Source of the DNA: Cyclobacteriaceae bacterium
GTDB taxonomy: Bacteria; Bacteroidota; Bacteroidia; Cytophagales; Cyclobacteriaceae
Direction of reading: 5' to 3'
DNA: 64,000 nucleotides
Assembly: GCA_023151255.1 (NCBI GenBank)
Contig: JAKLJG010000009.1
Span: 1 to 64,000, forward strand
The translations under genes and the position numbers were made by a program. Each line of letters begins with the position of its first letter. Within the stretch, counting starts at the first letter, position 1. Below, in pieces: positions 44,901-53,900 of this stretch. The notes beneath the pieces are model-generated. The model saw only the letters and a list, made by a program, of their open reading frames with translations. It made no database searches and was not told the DNA's origin.

Positions 44901-47900
44901 GGTTGGTAGCAGCTCGCTCTGCCGCATTTAATGTGTACGAGGTAACCGGATTGTTTATGTTACCAAATTGGGCGGGTACTCCACCACTCCAGGTAACTGA
45001 AGTTGCTGACCCGCTAAATGAGCCGTTCAAATTAATGTCTTCATATTCGCAAATGGCAAAGTCGGCACCGGCAAATACTTTAGGGGCCTCTTCGATTGTT
45101 ACTGTATAATCGGCAAATGCATCCGTACACGGGCCTGCACCATCCGGATCAAACGCGGTAAGCCTGAATACCAACGATGTGCCTACATCTGCCTGTATCG
45201 TATCGTAAACCGCAGTAACATTAAGCCCGGTAATACTGCTTACCGAAAGGGTACCCCCACCGGTTATCAGGCTCCAGGCTCCGCTGGAAGCGCTGCCACC
45301 AATAGTACCTGAAAGGTTAATACGCTGAGGTTCGCAAACAGTAGTAGGCAGAGGTACGGAGGCAACGGCTGCCCGATTAACATTAAGAGTAAACTGGCTT
45401 TGTACAGATGAACATACGGCAGAAGGGCTGGTAACGGTAAGTGTAAACGTAATTGTTGTATTAACATCCGAAGGATGAACGGTGTAAACCGGATTAATAA
45501 CGGTATTGCTGCTCAACGTGCCTGCCCCGGTGTGCGTCCACAATACAGTTCCGTTGGCAAAACTTGCAGGTGAAGTTCTTGATGCAAAATCAAAGGTTGG
45601 TGTACCCTCGCATACCGCGTCATTGTTTCCGGCAATGGCGACGGGTGCCGGAGTAATAGTAAGTTGCATAACATCATTGATACTACTGCAACTTCCACTG
45701 CTGAACCCGGTTAAGGTAAACGTAACAATTCCGGTTTCCGCTGGTGAGGCAAAGTAAGTTGGTGTTAACGTGTTAGCATTGAACAATGACCCCGAACCGG
45801 TATGCGTCCAGAACACGCTGGCCACATTTACGGCTGATGCCGGAATACTTTGTGCCGAAAAACTAAAGGTGGAGCCCTGGCATATTTCTTCGTTACTGCC
45901 TGCGTCAACAATTATTCCCGGTGTTATCGAAAGCACCATCTGATCCTGTGCACTCGGACAAACGCCATTTCCAAAAGCAGTAAGTGTAAAGGTTACCAAC
46001 CCGGTTTCGCCAACTCCGGGAGTGTAAACAGGTGTTAGTGTGGTTGAGCCTGAAATTGTACCCGTACCTGAAGTAGTCCATTGCAGCGAACTGAAATTCA
46101 ATGCAAATGCAGTAATAAACTGAGTTGAAAAATCAAATGGAGTTCCTTCACATGTTTCCGCATCGCTGCCGGCATTCACAACGACTGCCGGGGTAATGGT
46201 TAGTTGCATTGCGCTGTTCACCGCTGTGCAAGTTCCCAAACCGTTTCCGGTAAGTGTAAACGTTATTGTTCCGGTTTCACCCGATGCCGGCTGATATACC
46301 GGGGTTAAGGTGTTGGCACTAAACAAGGTGCCGGTACCGGTTGTTGTCCATAGTAGTGAAGATATGTTGGAGGCACTTGCCGGTGTGGCCTGTGCGCTAA
46401 AATCAAAGAAACTACCCTGACAGATTTGCTCGTTACTTCCGGCATTAACTACGGGAGGCGGTGTAACGGTAAGGTTCATCTGATCAATTACAGGCACACA
46501 ACTGCCGTTACCGTTAGCCGTGAGTGTAAATACCAGGGTGCCAGATTCACCTACGCCTGGTACATAGGTGGGCGATAACGTAGTGGCATTGAATAATGTG
46601 CCGGAACCAGTGGTAGTCCACAGCACGGAGCTAAATGCAGAAGCCGAAGCAGGCGTAGTTCGCAGGCCAAAATCAATAGATGATGTCTGGCAAACTTCAG
46701 CATCGCTTCCAGCATTAACAACCGGTTTGGGAGTAATGGTAAGGTTCATGGCACTGTTTACCGGCAGGCAACTTCCACTTCCATTAGCGGTTAATGTAAA
46801 TGTAATCGTACCGGTTTCTCCTGAAGAAGGAACATACAGTGGCGTAAGCGTATTGCCATTGAAAATTGTGCCGCTACCGGTAGTTGACCAACTGATGGAA
46901 CTGAAATTACCGCCTGTGGCTGGTGTTGCCTGGCTGCTAAAACTAAATGAAAGTCCCTCACAGATTTCTTCGTTGCTTCCGGCATTAGCTGTGGGTGCAG
47001 GTGTTATCGAAAGCGTCATCTGGCTCGTTTTATCCGGGCAGCTACCATTACCAAAAGCAGTTAACGTAAATGTTACATTACCTACTTCGCCAACACCGGG
47101 CGTATAGCTTGGGGTTAAGGTTGTTGCATTCGTCAGGGTACCAGTACCCGAAGTTGACCAGAGTAATGAGGAGTAATTAGTGGCTGTGGCAGGTGTAGCC
47201 TGTGATATAAAGTTAAATGCTATCCCTGCACAGGTTTCTTCATTGCTGCCGGCATTAACCGCAACGGCCGGAGTAATTGTCAATGTCATTACGCCAGTAA
47301 CCGGGGAGCAACTACCTGTGCTAGTTGCCTCAAGGGTAAAAGTTACTGGTCCCACTTCAGCCGGGTTGGGCAAATAGGTGGGTGTAAGCGTAGATGCATT
47401 GAATAACGTACCCGTACCCGTATGCGTCCAGTTCAGCGAAGCATAGTTCGATGCGCTTGCCGGAGTGGTTTGTGTATTGAAGTCAAATAAGGTACCCTGG
47501 CAAATTTCTTCAGAACTTCCTGCGTTAACAACTGGTAGCGGAGTGATGGTAAGCTGCATTACATCTACAGCATCCGGACAAGCGCCTGTGCCGGTAGCAG
47601 TAAGCGTAAAGGTTATCACTCCGGACTCAGCCGGAGCAGGTGAATACGTTGGGGTAAGTGTAGAGGCATTTACTAATGTACCTATGCCTGTGGTAGTCCA
47701 TATCAGTGAACCGAAATCAACTGCCGATGCAGGAACCGATTGGCTGCTGAAGTTAAACACCGTTCCCTGGCAGATCTCTTCATTACTTCCGGCATCTGCA
47801 ATCGGACTGGGAGAAATAGTTACCAGCAATGGTAATGTTTCAACCGCACAACCGGTAGCAACAATGGTTTCGGTAACCTTTACAGAGCCTGTTCCCGCGC

Positions 47901-50900
47901 CTGCCCAGGTTACTGTTATAGAGTTTGTGCCTGTACCGGCCGTAATGCTGCCACCCACAACTTCCCAGCTATACGTATTGCCAATAACATTTGGAGTTGA
48001 GTAAACAACACCTGCTTGATTGGAGCAAACCGAGTTTGTGCCACTGATAACCGGAGAAGGATTGGGATAAATCGTAACCGGATAAACGGGTGTTATTACT
48101 GAACAAGAGCCTACCGTTTCAGTTACCTGTAAAGAACCTGAGCCCGCCACTCCCCAATCAACAGTTACTGTGTTGCTGGTTGCCGGACCTACAATTGTTC
48201 CGCCTGTAACCAGCCAGTTATAGGTATTTCCGGCAACAAAAGGTGTAGAGTATGTAACTGCTGTGGCACCTTCACAAACCGTATTATCGCCAGAAACAAC
48301 AGGAGATGGTATCGGATTAATGATGACGGTAAATGAGGGTGTTGTTACTGAGCAACTGCTTGCCGGAATGAACTCGGTAACCGTAACTGAACCTGTACCT
48401 GCAGCGCCCCAGTTAACGGTTATGCTGTTAGTTCCGGCTCCGGCCACAATGCTACCGCCAACCACAGTCCATGTATAGGAATTACCCGGTACATTAGGCG
48501 TTGAGTACACAACTCCGGTTTCGTTGGCACATACTGAACCGGCCCCACTGATTACCGGTGTTGGTATAGGATTGATGTTTACGTTGAATACAGGAGTAGT
48601 TGTAAAACAACCTGTTGCAATAATGGTTTCGGTAAGTTGTATGGTTCCGGTACCGGCTCCACCCCAATCAATAACGATGCTGTTGCCGGTTGCAGGACCA
48701 TCAATTGTACCTCCGGTAACAACCCATGCATAAGTTCTGCCCGGCAATAATGGGGTATTGTAAACTTTATCCTGATCGTTTGCACATACCGTATTATTGC
48801 CGCTAATGGCTGGTGCAGGCGTAGGGTTAATCGTTACTGACAGCGGTGTTGCACTCACTGCACAACCGGTTGGAGTAAATTCTGTAAGTGTTATGGTACC
48901 TGCTCCTGCCCCACCCCAATCGACAACTATTGAATTCGTTCCTATACCCGAGACAATTGTTCCGCCAGAAACCGTCCAGTTATATACGTTTCCCGGGGTA
49001 TTTGGCGTACTGTACACCTCACCACTCTGGTTTGCACACACAATTGCCGAACCTGAAATTACTGGCGCAGGTGCCGGGTTAATGGTTACATTAAATACCG
49101 GTGTGGTAACCGAACATCCGGTTAATGCCACTGTCTCTACCAGTTGAACTGTTCCTGTACCCGGTGTGCCACCCCAATCAACTATAATACTGTTACCCGT
49201 GCTGGACCCATTAATTACACCACCGGCAACGGTCCAGCTATAGGTATTACCGGCCACAAAAGGCGTACTGTAAACCACACCAAGCTCATTGGCACACACT
49301 GTATTATCACCGGTAATAAAGGGAGCAGGATTAGCATTAATGGTTACTGCAAGTGGTGCCGAGGTTGTAACACATCCTGTTGTCGGAATAAACTCGATAA
49401 GCGTTACGGAGCCGGGACCTGCACTTCCCCAGGTAACCGTAATGGAATTGGTGCCCCCTCCAGCGGTGATGGTGCCACCCAATACCGACCAGATATAAAT
49501 GTTACCGGGTACGTTGGGGGAAGAATAGTTTAATCCAGACTGGTTGGCGCACACGGTTGTAGTGCCTGTTACAACTGGTGTCGGAATTGGGTTGATTATG
49601 ACAGTAAGGTTAGCCGCTATTGTGCTACATCCCGTTGCATCAATAATTTCAGTAAGCCCAACCGTTCCAGTTCCGGCTGCTCCCCAGTTTACCTGAATAC
49701 TAGCGGTACCCGCACCGGAAACAATAGTACCACCGGTTACCGTCCAGTTATAAGTCCTTCCCGGATTTGTTGGAGTTGAGTAGATTACACCATTTTGAAA
49801 TGCACATACCGTATTGGCCCCGGAAATAACCGGAGTCGGGTTAGGATTAATAGTTACTATATAAGACGGGGTAGTACTTGAGCATCCTGTTGCAAGAATG
49901 GTTTCAACTACGGTTACTGACCCACTTCCTGCTGCACCCCAATCTACCGTTATAGAGTTGGTTGTACCACCGGATACAATTGTACCTCCCGTAACAATCC
50001 ATGAGTAGCTATTGCCTACAACATTGGGGGTTGAGTAAACAACGCCTGCAGCACCTGCACATACAGTATTTGAGCCGCTGATTACCGGAGTTGGACTGGG
50101 ATTAATAGTAACATTGAGAGGCGTGGCCACAGTTGTACATCCTGTAGCGGTAATGGTCTCGGTAAGTTCAACGAGCCCCGTTCCTGCAGCGCCCCAATTT
50201 ACCTGGATGGAGGCTGTACCCGCACCACTCACAATTGTACCACCGGTAACTGTCCATACATAGGCTCTTCCACCAGCAGAAGGTGTACTGTACGTTACAC
50301 CTGATTGCAGCTCACAAACTGTATTGGCTCCGGAAATCACCGGTGTCGGATTTGGATTTACAGTTACATTAACATTGGGCGTAGTAAAAGAACATCCTGT
50401 GATTATATCTGTACGTACCACCCGCACCTGTTTTGCGCCTGTTGTAGCCCAACTAATAACTGCATCAGGCGTTCCCTGCCCTGAAACGATCGTTCCACCT
50501 CCTGTGGCAATCCAGTTATACGAAACATCGGGCGTATTGGCTGTAGAATAGAGTCCTGTTGCATTTACACAAAGAGCTGTAGGTCCGACTGCTGTTCCTG
50601 TTGGTAAGGGGTTTTTAGTTACATCAAACACAGGTGTGGTAACGGCACATCCAGTAGCAGTAATGGTTTCAGTTACTGTTAATGTACCAGTTCCGGCTCC
50701 TCCCCAATCAATTCGTACGGTTGAGTTAGTAGCTGACCCATCTATAGTTCCACCGGTTACCACCCATAAGTAGGTCCTGCCAGAAGCAGACGGTGTTGTA
50801 TAATCAACATTTTGCTGATTGGCACATACAGTATTGGGTCCTGAAATAACCGGTGTCGGATTGGGATTAATAGTCACATTATAAATGCTTGAAAGGGTGG

Positions 50901-53900
50901 TACAGCCGGTTGTTGAATTAGTTTCAGCAACGCGAAGGGTTCCAGTCCCGGCCGAGCCCCAATCAATGGTTACAGTATTATTGGTTGAGGAACCAATTAT
51001 TGATCCTCCTGTTGCAACCCAGCTATACGTGTTGCCAGCAACAAAGGGAGTATTGTAACCTACACCTGCCTGGTTAGCACATACAGTAATCGGACCACTG
51101 ATAGTCGGTGTCGGGTTGGGATTGATAGTAACATTATATGGCGCGGTGGTCGTGGCACAGCCCGTGGCCGTTACCGTCTGCGTTACCTGTACGGTGCCTG
51201 TTCCCGCTCCTCCCCACGTAACCGTGATGCTGTTCGTGCCAGCCCCGGACGTGATACTTCCTCCCGTCACACTCCACGCATACGTGTTGCCCGCTACCAA
51301 AGCCGTGCTGTACACCAAACCCGACTCGTTCGCACACGCTGTGGCCGGGCCGCCTATTGCAGGCGATGGATTCGGATTAATCGTTACCGTATAGTTCGGG
51401 GTCAGTGTCGAACAGGATGTGGCCGTGATCGTCTCCGTTACACGAACCCACCCGGAACCCGATACACCCCAGTCTATCGTTACGCTGTTGTTGGTGGCCG
51501 CACCCACTATCGTGCCGCCCGATACTTCCCACAAATACGTATTGCCCGCATTGTTGGTGGTGCTGTACACAACACCCGTCTGACCCGCACATACCGAGTT
51601 CACGCCACTAATGCTTGGTGTTGGATTAGGCTCAACAGTTATCGTTGTATTGGCATTGGCTGTAATACCATTACCATCGGTTATAGTTACCGTATATAAA
51701 GTAGTTACTGCAGGAGATGCAACCGGATTTGCAATGGTAGTAGCACTAAGCCCTGCCGCAGGTGCCCAATCATAAAGGAAAGGCGCATCTCCTGCTGGTG
51801 TAGCCAGCAAATTGACGCTACCTCCGGCACAAATAATAACTCCACCGCCTGTAATTATAACTGACGGGTCGGCTCCGGTAATACCGGTAAATGATGAAAC
51901 CTGGCCTGAAGCAATACTACCAGAAGCGGTAAGCGTATTGGCGGCAAGGTTGCCGAACCGAACCCATGGATTGGTAATCGGGTTAAAACTTCCTGTTAGT
52001 CGAGCCGCCTTAATACTTGTTTCTGTTCCATTAATATCAACCGATGGATAGGTGGCCGTTACAGTAGCAACAGCACCGCTTATCGTAGTGGTGATGTTCC
52101 AGTAACGGGTTAAGAAGTGCGTAGTGCTGGCATTGCTGGGATGTTTGATATCCTGCACAGAAGCGCCTAACTCAGCTGGGAAACCAGAGCCTGCAGTTAC
52201 ATTAACTGTTACGGGAGAGTAATCAAGAGCCCCGGTGTTATCACCTATCGGAAATGTAAAGGAACCTGTTGTCGAAAATATTTTCTTGACTTCACTGCCA
52301 CCGGTTGCAATAATCATCTTAGATGAAGATGGACCAACAATAGATATTGTGGCCGATGGACCCAATGTAAGATTAAAGCCCGCCAGATTAAGATTACCAT
52401 TACTGATAGTCAAAACTCCATTTACCGTAATATCTCCTGAAAGCTGTGCTTCACCCGATGACTGATTAATGGTTAAGTTTTCATAAGTACCTGCTGCAAC
52501 CAATTGGCCGGACCCATAGTATTCAATCGTTCCCGTACTAATAGCCAATCCATTCGAGACACCCGAAAAACGGATTGTGCCACCAGTATTGTTAATTGTT
52601 CCACCCACCGATAGTGTAAAACCAGAGACATCAAATACAGAAGTATTAACGAGGTTATTGGTTACGTTAACCGTACCCACGGCATTTTTCTGTCCTGCAC
52701 CTGAAAACGACAAGTTGAAATAAGTTATCCCCGCTACAGTTTGAGGACTTGCCCCATTGTACAGCACCGTGCCATTATTATTGTTGAAGGTACCACTGTT
52801 AGTAAGGCTTCCGCCAATGGTTAATGTTCCGGAAGTTGATGTAAACGTTCCTGAATTTATTGCCAGGCTGTTAAGTGTAACCGGGTTACTTCCAAGAGCC
52901 AATGTACCGCCACCCGCTTTAGTAAGGTTGAAAGAAGGTGCATTGATAATTCCACGAACAGCCAGCGTATTGGCGTTAACTGTTACCAGACGATTTGCAC
53001 TTAAGGTTATAGTTCCTGTTCCAAGATTAAGGTTTTGCGTGCCGGTAAAAGTGAAGTCGCCATTCCAGTTTTGCGGGTAATTCAATGTAGTGATAGCCCC
53101 ACCTGTCGTATTGTTTATTGTGCCTCCGTTAATGGTAAAGGTACCAGCTACGGTTCCCAGCGCACCGGCATTATTAATGTTCAGCGTCCCGGCATTAAGT
53201 GTAGTTCCACCGGTAAAGGCATTTGCTGCGGTAAGAGTTAATGCTCCAGCACCGGATTTTGATAAACCAAAACCACCGGAAATAATTCCTCCGACAGTAA
53301 GGTTTCCTGCATTGGTTGTTATCTGCCGGTTTGCGGTTAGGGTAACGGCTCCCGTGCCAAGATTCAGATCCTGCGTTCCTGTAAAAACAAAATCACCTGC
53401 CCAGCTTTGTGGATAATCTCCTGTTGTAATGGCGCCACTGGTAGTATTATCAATTGTTCCTCCGTTAATGATAAAGGTTGATGATGTTGATCCTAAAGCC
53501 GTTGAACTATTGATATTCAACGTTCCGGACGAAAGGGTTGTGCCCGAATGCAAATTAGCACCAGACAACGTGAGCGTACCGGCTCCTGCCTTCGTTAGCC
53601 TGAAGCCACCGGAAATAACTCCGCCAACGGTAAGTATGCCCCCTGCAGTTGTAACCTGCCGGTTACCGGAAAGTGTTACAGCGCCTGTACCAACATTCAG
53701 ATTCTGTGTTCCGGTAAAAGTAAAGTCGCCATTCCAATTTTGAGTATTGTTGGTAGTTAGGGTAATCGCTCCGGAACTTGTGTTATCAATGGTGGTACCC
53801 GCATTAATTGCAAATGAACCTGTTCCAATGGCTGAGGCCGAATTAATATTTAGCGTGCCGCCTGTTAGACTGGTACCACCAGAATACGTATTTGTACCAC

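Noticed and set aside
46568-48004. Several plus-strand open frames of about 180 codons opposite the giant gene
   Set aside because: They are antisense to the repeats and repeat with the array period; their sequence is low-complexity and their starts have no promoter. They follow from codon bias in array C.
45380-51632. Regular ~255-270 bp repetition that might suggest a CRISPR array or satellite
   Set aside because: The units are in one continuous reading frame, vary at synonymous sites and encode recognisable Ig/PKD-like domains; there are no short repeats with unique spacers.
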